A stretch of 64,000 nucleotides of DNA from the NCBI GenBank assembly GCA_003252395.1, contig QKEL01000011.1, forward strand, positions 515,585 through 579,584, written 5' to 3'. Made by a program: the position numbers and the translations under genes. Shown here one piece after another: positions 25,955-34,436 of this stretch (positions are counted from its first letter, which is position 1; each line of letters begins with the position of its first letter). Source of the DNA: Spirochaetales bacterium (GTDB lineage Bacteria > Spirochaetota > Spirochaetia > Treponematales > Treponemataceae). Below the pieces are notes generated by a model. It worked only from the letters and a program-made list of their open reading frames with translations, searched no databases and had not been told where the DNA came from.

Positions 25955-28312
25955 TTACCGGTATTCCTTCATTCTGCCCGCGTACTCGCGTAACACAGTA
26001 TACACCCGCTCCCTAAACTCATCGGCAGGAATCCCCGAAAAAATCTCCAATCCTTCGTCCACCGTCGAAATGGCCCACAGGTGGAACCGCTTTTCCGCGA
26101 TGGCTTGCTCTACCCGGTCCGCGAGAATCAGGTTGTTTTCGTTCCGCGCGGGCACGATAACCCCCTGGGTTCCCGAAAGGCCCAAAAGGGAGCAGGTATC
26201 GAAAAAGCCCTCTATCTTTTCGGCGACGCCCCCCACGGGCTGAACGTCGCCCAATTGGTTGAGGCTGCCGGTGATGGCCAGGTCTTGGCGGAGGGGGATG
26301 CCGGAGATCGCGGAAAGGAGGGCGTAGAATTCCGCGCACGAGGCCGAGTCGCCGTCTACCTCGGTGTAGGACTGCTCGAAGCAAATGCTCGCCGACAGCG
26401 CCAGGGGAAGGTCGCGGGCGTATTTGCGGTGGAGGAGACCCTGGATGATAAGGTGGGCCTTGTCGTAGATCTCGCCGGAGAGGCCCGATTCGCGCTCGAT
26501 ATTGATGACGCCCTTGTTTCCGGGCCCCGCCTGCGCGGTGACCGCCACGGGTATGCCGAAGGCGTGGTAGCCGCGGTCGTGGACCGCGAGGCCGTTTACC
26601 TTGCCCACCATGGTGCCCGCGACGTCCAGCACGATTTCCCGGGCGCCGATCATTTCGGCGTATTTTTCCTCCGGTAGCCGGTGCAGGTAACGCCGGTTTT
26701 CGATGGCTGCCGAGACCGCCGCGGCGTCGATTTCGGCCGCCCCGCGCTTGCGGGCGAGGAAATCCGATTCCAGGACCAGGTCCGCGATATGGGTGAAGCG
26801 GGTGGTGAGCATGGTACGGTATTCGGATAGCCGCGCCCCGTGGGCGATGATCCGCGCGACGCCCGAGTCGGCGACGGGCAGGGCTCCCCGTTCCTTGGCG
26901 AACCCGTCGATAAAGGCGATGCAGTGGCTCATGTTTTCGTCGTTTCGGGGCATGACCGAGTCGAATTCCGCGCACACCTTGAATAGCTTCTGAAAATCGG
27001 GGTCTTCCTGGTACAGAAAATCGTACGAGTGCTCGCTGCCGATAATGACGACCTTGAGGTCTACCGGGAGCGCTTCCGGCTTGATGAAGCTCGGCACGTG
27101 GTTTCCCGAGGGCGGGCTTTGGATTTCGCATTTCCCCGACTGGAGCACGCGCTTGAGGTAGAGCCAGGCGCCTTCCTCGCTCAACAGGTCCTGCAGGCGG
27201 AGTACGAGCACTCCCCCCGCCGCCCGGTGCACCGCGCCCGGGCGTAGCCTGAGGTGGCCGTCGTCCAGGTCGTCGTTCCCCGCGGGCGGCTCGATGCTGC
27301 CGAAGAGGTTCGAGAAGGTCGGTACCTCCTCGTGGATCACGTAGGATTTTTCGCCTCCGTGCTCGCAGATCAGGTTAACGGCGTACCGGGCGTAAAAGCG
27401 CTTCTTCCTCGCCGGGCTCTTAAAGGGCTCGGTGAGGGCGCCGATCCGGGATAGGAGGTCTTCGCGCACCTCCCGCAGGAATTCCAGGGCGGGTTTGTTT
27501 TCGTTTTCCCGGGAGCACAGGCTGATGAGCACCGCCAGTTCGTTGTCGATGATCGGGGCGGCGGATTCGGCCTTGAGTTGGCGGATTCCCCGGTCGGTGG
27601 CGCGGCGCTTTTCCCGTATTTGGTTGAAAAGCTCGGACATGCGGTCCAGGTTGCGGTAATACCCCTCCCGCAGGGCGTTGAGCCGCTCCGGGGGAAACTT
27701 GCCCCGCGAGGCCCGCTCCTGCAGCTCGTCGAAGGGGACGGTCGCGCCGCGGACCACGGGTATGAGGTCCATGGAACGCGCGTCGTCTTCCTTGACCTGG
27801 ATTACCTTGAAGCCCTCGGCGGCCATGGCGATCTCGAATTCGGTCAGGAGCTGGTTCTCTTCCGCTTCCGCCGCCGAGGCGACCCGCTTGCTCGCCGCCG
27901 CGAATACCTCGCTTTTCACCATGAGAAGGGTTTGCCTGCGGATGGATTCGATCGCTCCCTGAAGGGTTTTCCGGAAGTAGCCGCCCCGCCCCGGCGGAAA
28001 GAAGAGGGCCTTCGGTTCCAGGGGCCGCTTGAAGTTATGGGCATACGCAACGTCTTGTAGCGTCTCGGTATTTGCTTTATAGTTTTTCAGCAACTCGTTG
28101 AGCACGGTTCTTCTGCCGGTCCCGGACGCGCCCATTATGAACGCGTTATAGCCGGGCCTTTGTATGCCCAATCCCAGTTCAAGGGCGCTGAGGGCCCTGT
28201 CCTGCCCGATTATGGGCTCTCGGGGCTTGTTTTCCCGAAGCCGATGAACGTCGGATTCGGGGACGGTGAATAGTACGCGGTCGATGGGCAGTTCTGTGAC
28301 GGTAACGGGCAT
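25955..28312 (-). CDS. Lon-family ATP-dependent protease (LonB/LonH-like)
   Basis: The 785-residue protein has an AAA+ P-loop variant (MGASGTGRRTVLNELL, with Arg where Lys is usual, as I recall for this subfamily), a long helical insertion and a second AAA part. The C-terminal Lon protease domain has the catalytic Ser in VDGDSASCAEFYALLSAI and the catalytic Lys in PVGGVAEKIEGFF. It degrades cytoplasmic proteins. The TATACT box seven bases before ATG 28312 predicts a leaderless message from a promoter shared, back to back, with the next gene. Subfamily naming varies; the protease assignment is firm. Confidence 0.92.
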   Translation of the reverse strand: MPVTVTELPIDRVLFTVPESDVHRLRENKPREPIIGQDRALSALELGLGIQRPGYNAFIMGASGTGRRTVLNELLKNYKANTETLQDVAYAHNFKRPLEPKALFFPPGRGGYFRKTLQGAIESIRRQTLLMVKSEVFAAASKRVASAAEAEENQLLTEFEIAMAAEGFKVIQVKEDDARSMDLIPVVRGATVPFDELQERASRGKFPPERLNALREGYYRNLDRMSELFNQIREKRRATDRGIRQLKAESAAPIIDNELAVLISLCSRENENKPALEFLREVREDLLSRIGALTEPFKSPARKKRFYARYAVNLICEHGGEKSYVIHEEVPTFSNLFGSIEPPAGNDDLDDGHLRLRPGAVHRAAGGVLVLRLQDLLSEEGAWLYLKRVLQSGKCEIQSPPSGNHVPSFIKPEALPVDLKVVIIGSEHSYDFLYQEDPDFQKLFKVCAEFDSVMPRNDENMSHCIAFIDGFAKERGALPVADSGVARIIAHGARLSEYRTMLTTRFTHIADLVLESDFLARKRGAAEIDAAAVSAAIENRRYLHRLPEEKYAEMIGAREIVLDVAGTMVGKVNGLAVHDRGYHAFGIPVAVTAQAGPGNKGVINIERESGLSGEIYDKAHLIIQGLLHRKYARDLPLALSASICFEQSYTEVDGDSASCAEFYALLSAISGIPLRQDLAITGSLNQLGDVQPVGGVAEKIEGFFDTCSLLGLSGTQGVIVPARNENNLILADRVEQAIAEKRFHLWAISTVDEGLEIFSGIPADEFRERVYTVLREYAGRMKEYR

Positions 28313-28327
28313 GCTATATAGTATAAT
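28313..28327. promoter_or_regulatory. Overlapping divergent -10 boxes (bidirectional promoter)
   Basis: Within AGTATAAT, minus-strand TATACT (28325-28320) serves the Lon-like gene seven bases before its ATG. Plus-strand TATAAT (28322-28327) points to the membrane-protein gene. The two boxes share four base pairs, so the two polymerases cannot open them at once. Confidence 0.55.
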
Positions 28328-28353
28328 CCAGATTGAGTCGATACGGGGGCATC

Positions 28354-29493
28354 ATGTCCGATCTTTTCGTGGCTGAACTATTGATATTCGCGTTGCTCGT
28401 TCCTCCCCTTTTACGGCCCTTCTTTTCCGCTCTCCAGCGCCTTTCGGGCATCGCGGCCCTTCCGCTCGTCGCCCTTATACTCGCTCTCGCCACCCTGTTC
28501 GGGGATAGGTTTCGGCTTTCTTTCGCGCCGGCACTGGTTTTCACGCTGCTCGTTTTTCTGTATACCCTGCCGCGGCTCATTAAGCTGGTCACGGGCTTTC
28601 CGTCGGACTGGTTCGGCGCGGGGACGAAGGCCTTTTACGCGCTGTTGATCGGCCTATTCGGCTTCTCGCTTTGGCTGTCGGCGCGTTTCGCCCCCGAGCT
28701 CGCCTGGGCTCCCGCTTCGGCCCTGGTGGAATCGCGTTCGGTCGCGGACCTCGGTTATGGCCGCCTCGCGCGGCTGTACCGTTTGGAATCCGCCGAACGG
28801 GGCGCCGTGGGCACGGTGCTCCTTATCGGGACCGCGGCCATCGGGGATCGCTCTACCGCCGCCCAGGGCCTTGCCGAGGCGGGATACCGCGTTACCGAGG
28901 CGCGCTTTTCGGGCCGTTCCGGCTTTCAGGGCCTTTCGCTCCCGTTCTCGCCATCCCAAGCCGTGGACCTGATCGGCCGTATCGCGCGCGCGCGGTCGGG
29001 CGACGGTTCGGCGGCTTCCGGCGCGGCGCCCGCGAACGGGGCCGCGACCCCGACCGACGTATTGACCCTCGCCCGGAAACTCCGGGAGGAATCCGGTTCC
29101 TCGCTGCCCCTTTTCGTTCTGGCGGAGGGCTCCGGCGTTCCGGTGGCCCTTGAGGCGCTGGCCCGGGACCAGGGCCTTTTCGCGGGCGTCGCCTGCCTAC
29201 TCCCGCCGGACTCTCCCGCTGCCTTCGCCGGCGCGGCGACCCTACGGGGCGCGTCGGGGTTCATGAGCGGCGGGGCTGAACGCGCTTCCGCCCTGCTTTT
29301 TTACGGCGAGGGGAAAAGCCTGTACGGATTCGGCGAGGTGGGCGCGGACGATCCCCTGGCCGCCTTTTTGTCCGGCGGCGAGCGCGACGCGGGCAGAAAG
29401 CTCGCGGAACTGACCGCCAGGCGGCTTCTTGCCTGGTTTGAGGCCCGCCGGGAAACCGATGCGGGCATGAGGAGCGCGAATGACGACGAATGA
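28354..29493 (+). CDS. Membrane protein with an alpha/beta-hydrolase-like C-terminal region
   Basis: The 379-residue protein has about four N-terminal membrane helices (within residues 5-115) and a soluble C-terminal part. VLLIGTAAIGDRS and LFVLAEGSGVPVALEAL resemble strands and the nucleophile elbow (G-x-S-G) of an alpha/beta hydrolase. A catalytic triad cannot be confirmed. I chose ATG 28354; a TTG at 28333, five bases after the TATAAT box, is an in-frame alternative. It overlaps the Nif3-like gene by 14 bases and leads a four-gene run ending with lspA and a small membrane protein. The family is not recognised. Confidence 0.6.
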   Translation: MSDLFVAELLIFALLVPPLLRPFFSALQRLSGIAALPLVALILALATLFGDRFRLSFAPALVFTLLVFLYTLPRLIKLVTGFPSDWFGAGTKAFYALLIGLFGFSLWLSARFAPELAWAPASALVESRSVADLGYGRLARLYRLESAERGAVGTVLLIGTAAIGDRSTAAQGLAEAGYRVTEARFSGRSGFQGLSLPFSPSQAVDLIGRIARARSGDGSAASGAAPANGAATPTDVLTLARKLREESGSSLPLFVLAEGSGVPVALEALARDQGLFAGVACLLPPDSPAAFAGAATLRGASGFMSGGAERASALLFYGEGKSLYGFGEVGADDPLAAFLSGGERDAGRKLAELTARRLLAWFEARRETDAGMRSANDDE

Positions 29494-30241
29494 ACTTGAC
29501 CGCTGGTTTTCCGGCGTTCTTTCTCCCGAGCGGTTCGAGGGTCCCGACCCCTCGCTGAACGGGATTCAGGTGGATAACGACGGCGCGGACGTGAGCCGCG
29601 TCGCCTTCGCGGTGGACGCCTGCCTCGAGACGGTGGAACGGGCGATTCAGGCCGGCGCCGGGCTCCTGTTCGTGCACCATGGGCTTTTCTGGGGAAGGAG
29701 CCTCGCCCTTCGCGGCCGCCATTACCGGATCGTGAAGCGGATGCTAGAGGGAAACCTCGCGCTCTACGCGAGCCACCTTCCCCTGGACGCCCATGCCGAG
29801 TGCGGCAATAACGCGGGAATCGCCGAGCGGCTCGGTTTGGAGGGCCTGGAACCCTTCGGGGAATGGCACGGCGCGACCATCGGTTTCCGGGGCCGCTTTC
29901 CCGAGCCCCTGTCCCTCGACGCCCTTTTGGGCCGATTGTTCCCCGATGGCAAAAAACCGCTGCATGTGCTACCATTCGGGCCTGACAAGATTCGGACCCT
30001 CGCCGTGGTTTCCGGCGGCGGGGCCGACGAGACCGAGCAGGCGATACGGCTCGGTCTTGACTGTTACGTAACCGGCGAGATAGGCCACCAGCAGTACCAT
30101 GCCGCCCTGGAAAGCGGGATCACCGTCATAGCCGGGGGGCATTATCAGACCGAGACCGTTGGACCGCGGCTCATCGCGGAAGCGCTCGCCCGGGAAACCG
30201 GGATCGAGACGCTCTTTATCGACGTGCCCACGGGCCTGTGA
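29480..30241 (+). CDS. Nif3-like dinuclear metal-centre protein
   Basis: The 253-residue protein has the family's metal-ligand motifs: LFVHHGLFWG near residue 65, SHLPLDAH near residue 100, GEIGHQQY and GGHYQTE near the C-terminus. These correspond to the conserved His/Glu/Asp set that binds two metals in a hexameric toroid. The family (YbgI, Nif3, sometimes annotated GTP cyclohydrolase type 2) has no settled reaction. It overlaps the upstream membrane gene and is 15 nt from lspA. Confidence 0.92.
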   Translation: MTTNELDRWFSGVLSPERFEGPDPSLNGIQVDNDGADVSRVAFAVDACLETVERAIQAGAGLLFVHHGLFWGRSLALRGRHYRIVKRMLEGNLALYASHLPLDAHAECGNNAGIAERLGLEGLEPFGEWHGATIGFRGRFPEPLSLDALLGRLFPDGKKPLHVLPFGPDKIRTLAVVSGGGADETEQAIRLGLDCYVTGEIGHQQYHAALESGITVIAGGHYQTETVGPRLIAEALARETGIETLFIDVPTGL

Positions 30242-30256
30242 GCCCGAAGGAAGGAT

Positions 30257-30796
30257 ATGAACGTTAAAAACCTTGAGAAGGCATTGCCCTTTTCGCTCAC
30301 CCTTGTCGTGATTTTGGCTGATCAACTGTCGAAATGGATCGTTACGCTGACCGTTCGGCCCTGGTCGGTCGGCTTTTCCCTGTTCGGCGACTTTTTCAGG
30401 ATAATCCGGGTGTATAACCCGGGGATCGCCTTCAGCATGGGAAGCGGCCTTTCGTCGGACATTCGCGCCGTCGCCTTCGGCCTTCTTCCCCTCGCGGTGA
30501 TCGCGGTGGTGTCCTTCGTCTATTTCCGCAGCGAAGACCTGACTCGGCTGCAGCGCTGGTGCATCGCGGGCATTATCGGGGGCGGCCTGGGAAACCTCAT
30601 AGACCGCTTCTTTCGCCCGGAAGGCGTTTTGGATTTCCTGGACGTGAAATTTTACGGGCTCTTTGGCCTTGAGCGCTGGCCCACCTTTAACGTGGCCGAT
30701 TCGAGCGTCGTGGTGTGCGGCATAATCCTGATGGCGTCGCTTTTCATCGCGGCCAGGGGCGCGGGCAAAGAAACCGGGGAAGGAGATAAGGCATGA
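30257..30796 (+). CDS. lspA: Lipoprotein signal peptidase (signal peptidase II)
   Basis: The 179-residue polytopic membrane protein has four hydrophobic helices and the LspA signatures: ADQLSKW at the N-terminus, VYNPGIAFSMG, GGGLGNLIDRFFRPEGVLDFLD (first catalytic Asp) and FNVADSSVVVCGIIL (second catalytic Asp). It cleaves signal peptides of diacylglyceryl-modified prolipoproteins, and so serves lipoproteins such as the one at 9673. GAAGGA precedes the ATG. It overlaps the following small membrane gene by four bases. Confidence 0.97.
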   Translation: MNVKNLEKALPFSLTLVVILADQLSKWIVTLTVRPWSVGFSLFGDFFRIIRVYNPGIAFSMGSGLSSDIRAVAFGLLPLAVIAVVSFVYFRSEDLTRLQRWCIAGIIGGGLGNLIDRFFRPEGVLDFLDVKFYGLFGLERWPTFNVADSSVVVCGIILMASLFIAARGAGKETGEGDKA

Positions 30797-31077
30797 ACAA
30801 AAAAATGAATACCGTGCTGTTTATTATAGCCGGGACCCTCGTGAACCTGGTGCTCGCCCTGCTGTGCATCTTGGCGCTTCTTTTCGCGCTTTCGAGGGTG
30901 AGCGGCGCGCTCGGCGATAAAACGGCGTCGCTCGTTCCCTTCGCCTTCGTGGGCGGGGTGTTAATCGCCATGATCATTTACCAGAAACTCACCCGATGGG
31001 TGATCGAGCGCTTCAATCTGGGGGATAAGCTTTCTCCCCTGTTTGCCGCCCGGCACAGGAAGCCCAAGCGGGATTGA
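30793..31077 (+). CDS. Small two-helix membrane protein, unknown function
   Basis: The 94-residue protein has two hydrophobic helices (about 8-33 and 47-64) and a basic C-terminal tail (FAARHRKPKRD). No family is recognised. Translational coupling to lspA by ATGA overlap and the terminator directly after it show it is the last gene of that operon. A role in envelope or lipoprotein processing is only a guess from position. Confidence 0.65.
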   Translation: MNKKMNTVLFIIAGTLVNLVLALLCILALLFALSRVSGALGDKTASLVPFAFVGGVLIAMIIYQKLTRWVIERFNLGDKLSPLFAARHRKPKRD

Positions 31078-31085
31078 GCGCGCGT

Positions 31086-31134
31086 AAAAAAAAAGCGAAC
31101 CGGTACCCCGATGGGGCGGTTCGCTTTTTTTTTT
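31086..31134. terminator. Bidirectional rho-independent terminator
   Basis: AAGCGAACCG (31093-31102) pairs with CGGTTCGCTT (31117-31126). A run of As precedes it and a run of Ts follows. It can end both the lspA operon and the convergent gene at 31163-32788. Confidence 0.92.
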
Positions 31135-31162
31135 CGCTCTCGGCCGCGGCGCCGGGAGGCCG

Positions 31163-32788
31163 TCAGTACCCGTCGGACATGGCGCGGTTCATGTCCCGCT
31201 GGCACAGTTCCTGATAGACTTGGGCGCGGACCTTGAGCTTGTCCTTGATTTCCTGACGGAAGGGCATATAGCGCCAGAATACCTTTCTCACTTCCTTGTC
31301 CAGCTTCTGTATCCCGTCGCTCTCCTTCAGCATCCACAAAAGATAGTCGTTGATGAAATACTCTTTCACGTCGCCCTTGAGCTTTTGGGCCTGGAACCAC
31401 TGGTAGTAATTCCCGGTCAGGCCTTCCTCCATCCAGTAGTAGGAGGCTTTCTCCTTCGCGACCTGCCAGCGCAGGTCGGCTACCGCGGTAAGCACGGCGA
31501 TGCGGAGGCTTTTCCCGTACATGGGTATGGCGATGCGGCCGCGGCTGGTCACGCGGTTGTAGCGGTCGAAGGGCTCCCAGCAAAAGCCGTATTCGCCGTA
31601 GGAGGGGATGAGGACGACGTAGGGCGGAATGCGGTTCAGCTGCGATTTGTACTGGCGGCAATAGGCCTCAGGGTCGATTTCCTCGATCCAGCGGAGCGTC
31701 TCCAGCACGTTCTCGCGAGTGCCGAGTTCCCGGGAGGAAAGGTGGAAATACTCGCGGGTACAGATGGGGAAGTGGTTGCCCTGGCGCCCGCACGTCATTT
31801 TGGCCATCTGGCGGACGGTGTCGAATTCCACCTGTATTCCCGAAACGTTTGTGGTTCCCCCGCCCGAGGAATCCACCTTTTGCTGGAGGGTATGTACGTC
31901 CGTGTCGGCTTCGCTGAAATCGCGGATAAAAATCTGCAGTTCCTTGTCTTGCTGGGCGAGCTTCCGAAGCATTTCGGCGATATCGCTCATTGCCCGTTTT
32001 TGCGCGTCGGTATACGCGGCCTTCACGCCTGAAAAACCGGGAAGGGAATCGTGCTGAAAAAGGGATTCGATTTTCGCGCGCAAATCGGCTTCCGTGCGCT
32101 CCCGCTCTTCCGATTTCGCGCGCACCAGGTTCTCGGCGCTCTGGAGTTTGCCTTCCGCCTTGGAAAGAAGCTGCTGCATGCGCGAAGACTCGTCCTTGCG
32201 GTTGGTCTTGGCCTCGTCCGTGCTCGAGGGGCTGATTTTCCCGGCGCCGATTTCCCGGAACCATTCGTCCAGGTAGAAGACCGGTTCCTGGTAGACGTTG
32301 TCCTCAAGTACCTTGGCGAAAAGGTCTTTTTGCTCCAGCGTGAGGAGCGTCGGTAGGATGATCCCGAAGCGCAGGGCCAGCTTTTTCGAGGGTTCGATGC
32401 GGCCGCCGCCCGCCTTGAGCGCGAGGTTTTGGGTGAAGTCCCAATAGGCGGTAATGAGCTGTTGCCGGTATACGCCGCGGTCCTTCGGGTCTTGGCAGGT
32501 CAAGTATTTCGCGAGGAGGTTATGGAGCCGCTGGGCGGTCTCGTTTTCGTTGCCCAACACCCGCTTGTAGTACGCGGGGTCGTCGTAATGCTTAACGGGG
32601 GTATCGGAATAGAATTTGGTAACCGTGGGGAAGGAGGTTTTCGTGAGATCGACGTTCGAGGGTTCTGTTTCGATGCTGGCGTCGCGGGAATTCGAGAAAA
32701 AAGAGTGCTTTTTCGGCGAAGAAGACCGTTCAACCGGTGTATTATCGAGAAGTGCTGCCAATTCAGGATCGAGACCAAGATCGTCCAT
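31163..32788 (-). CDS. Large cytoplasmic protein of unknown function
   Basis: I do not recognise this 541-residue protein. It has no signal peptide or membrane helix. The N-terminal 70 residues are Ser/Thr/Pro-rich, the centre (about 190-310) is predicted coiled coil, and the C-terminal third is the most compact (PYVVLIPSYGEYGFCWEPF, GRIAIPMYGKSLRIAVLTAV, KASYYWMEEGLTGNYYQWF). An aromatic-rich C-terminal domain suggests a folded, conserved core. It is transcribed in the same direction as tRNA-Ala, 40 nt downstream of it, and ends at the bidirectional terminator. Possibly specific to spirochaetes. Confidence 0.68.
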   Translation of the reverse strand: MDDLGLDPELAALLDNTPVERSSSPKKHSFFSNSRDASIETEPSNVDLTKTSFPTVTKFYSDTPVKHYDDPAYYKRVLGNENETAQRLHNLLAKYLTCQDPKDRGVYRQQLITAYWDFTQNLALKAGGGRIEPSKKLALRFGIILPTLLTLEQKDLFAKVLEDNVYQEPVFYLDEWFREIGAGKISPSSTDEAKTNRKDESSRMQQLLSKAEGKLQSAENLVRAKSEERERTEADLRAKIESLFQHDSLPGFSGVKAAYTDAQKRAMSDIAEMLRKLAQQDKELQIFIRDFSEADTDVHTLQQKVDSSGGGTTNVSGIQVEFDTVRQMAKMTCGRQGNHFPICTREYFHLSSRELGTRENVLETLRWIEEIDPEAYCRQYKSQLNRIPPYVVLIPSYGEYGFCWEPFDRYNRVTSRGRIAIPMYGKSLRIAVLTAVADLRWQVAKEKASYYWMEEGLTGNYYQWFQAQKLKGDVKEYFINDYLLWMLKESDGIQKLDKEVRKVFWRYMPFRQEIKDKLKVRAQVYQELCQRDMNRAMSDGY

Positions 32789-32828
32789 ACGCGTCCGTTT
32801 TATGATTGGCTAATAAAGAAGAGACTCG

Positions 32829-32902
<74 letters not shown>

Positions 32903-32913
32903 GAGGCAAGGTG

Positions 32914-32943
32914 AGTATAGCAAAATCAATTCCCGAAGGTCAA
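32914..32943 (-). promoter_or_regulatory. Promoter of tRNA-Ala
   Basis: On the minus strand TTGACC (32943-32938), an 18-nt spacer and extended -10 TGC-TATACT (box 32919-32914) place the transcription start a few bases before the mature tRNA 5' end. Confidence 0.7.
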
Positions 32944-33126
32944 TCCCCCGGAATCCTATTTCCGGATAAAGTCCGGCGTTTTTGCCTCGGTTTCAGTATA
33001 GCAGTATTCGGGAAAATATAAAGAAAAACGTTTCCGTTTGTAAGCATTATGTAAAATTACCCGCAACGCCCCCGGAGGCGGTACCCTTTTTTTACCTGAT
33101 GTGCAAAATCGTATGGAGGAGTAGAT

Positions 33127-34431
33127 ATGCGAAAAATCACGTTCCTTTGCGCCCTGGCATTCCTTTCCGCGACGGCGGTATCCGAGCCCGTGGCGCTTTC
33201 GCTGGACGAGGCCCTGCGGGGCGCGAGAGAAAACAATAGCGCCTTAAAGGCTGCCCGCATAACCCTGGGCGTCTCCGAGAACGAGGCCGCTTCCGCCTGG
33301 AACGCCTTTTTGCCCTCGCTGAGCGTTTCTGGCCGCCTTTCCTCCTCCCACGCCTTGCCGAATTCCGACGCGACGGTGGACGCCTCTAAGGCGACCACGC
33401 TGAGCGTTTCCGCCGGCGCGAGCCTGACCGTACAAGGGGGCGTGGGGGAGGCCCTACGCCAAAAGGCCTTGGCGAAGGCGGCCGCCCGGGTATCGTACGA
33501 AAAGGCGGAAGCCGATTTGGCGGTACAGGTGAAGAAGGCGTATTTCGGCCTGGTAACGCAGGAAAGAAGCGTTGCGGTAAGCGAGAAAAACCTGGCGCTT
33601 GCCCGCGAACAGGAAAAGCGCGTGGGCGAAAACTACCGGAGCGGCCTCAGTTCGGAACTGGACTACCTGACCGCCCAGTATACCCGGGCGAGTCTCGAAC
33701 AGGATTTGCTCAACCTGCGGCAAAGCCGCTCCAACGCGCGGAAGTCGTTTAATATCCTCCTGGGGCTTTCCATGGATACGGAGCTGAGCCTTACCGATTC
33801 CGTGCCCGAAGATATTCCCGAGATAAAGAAACCCGAGTCGATGGGCGAATACGTAGAGCGGCGGTACGACGTCGCCGCGGCCTATTACGCGCTGGAAATA
33901 GCCAAGAGCCAACGGCTGGCCTCGACGATTAACCGGTACGGCCCGACGCTGAGCGTGTCCGAGTCGTTGAGCGCGCAGGCGAACCCGCCGAAAGACCTGG
34001 AGGCGCCCAAGACGGGAACCCTGACGGTGTCGGTCAGCGTTCCCCTGGACGGCTACGTGCCCGGTTCCGCCGCCTCGGTCGCGGCGAAAAAAGCCGCGGG
34101 CGCGGTGGAGAAGGCGACGCTCGGCCTGGAAGACGCGCGGCGCGCGGCGATAAAGGAAATTGAGACCCTTTTCGACTCGGCGGATCAGCTCCGCGAGACC
34201 GTTCGCCTGGCCCGGTTTAACGAGCAGATCGCCCTGAGAAAGTTCGAGCTTTCGGGGCAGGGGTACGAATCGGGCCTGGTAACCCAGGGCAGCTTGGACG
34301 AGGCGCGTCAGAATTACCTCTCCGCCCAGCTCAAGGTGCTCTCGGCCCGGAACGCGCTGGAGACGGGCATAATCGATTTGGCAAACGCCCTGAACGTGGA
34401 AGAAACGGCCCTGTACGCCAAGGAGAATTGA
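33127..34431 (+). CDS. TolC-family outer-membrane efflux protein
   Basis: The 434-residue protein has a signal peptide (MRKITFLCALAFLSATAVSE) and two repeats of the outer-membrane factor fold. Long coiled-coil helices are visible around EKNLALAREQEKRVGENYRSGLSS and its second-half counterpart (RKFELSGQGYESGLVTQGSL). It would form the exit duct of a tripartite pump with the two downstream genes. GGAGGAG precedes the ATG. The 224-nt gap to the tRNA gene is AT-rich and probably holds the operon promoter, which I could not place confidently. The exported substrate is unknown. Confidence 0.92.
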   Translation: MRKITFLCALAFLSATAVSEPVALSLDEALRGARENNSALKAARITLGVSENEAASAWNAFLPSLSVSGRLSSSHALPNSDATVDASKATTLSVSAGASLTVQGGVGEALRQKALAKAAARVSYEKAEADLAVQVKKAYFGLVTQERSVAVSEKNLALAREQEKRVGENYRSGLSSELDYLTAQYTRASLEQDLLNLRQSRSNARKSFNILLGLSMDTELSLTDSVPEDIPEIKKPESMGEYVERRYDVAAAYYALEIAKSQRLASTINRYGPTLSVSESLSAQANPPKDLEAPKTGTLTVSVSVPLDGYVPGSAASVAAKKAAGAVEKATLGLEDARRAAIKEIETLFDSADQLRETVRLARFNEQIALRKFELSGQGYESGLVTQGSLDEARQNYLSAQLKVLSARNALETGIIDLANALNVEETALYAKEN

Positions 34432-34436
34432 AATAA

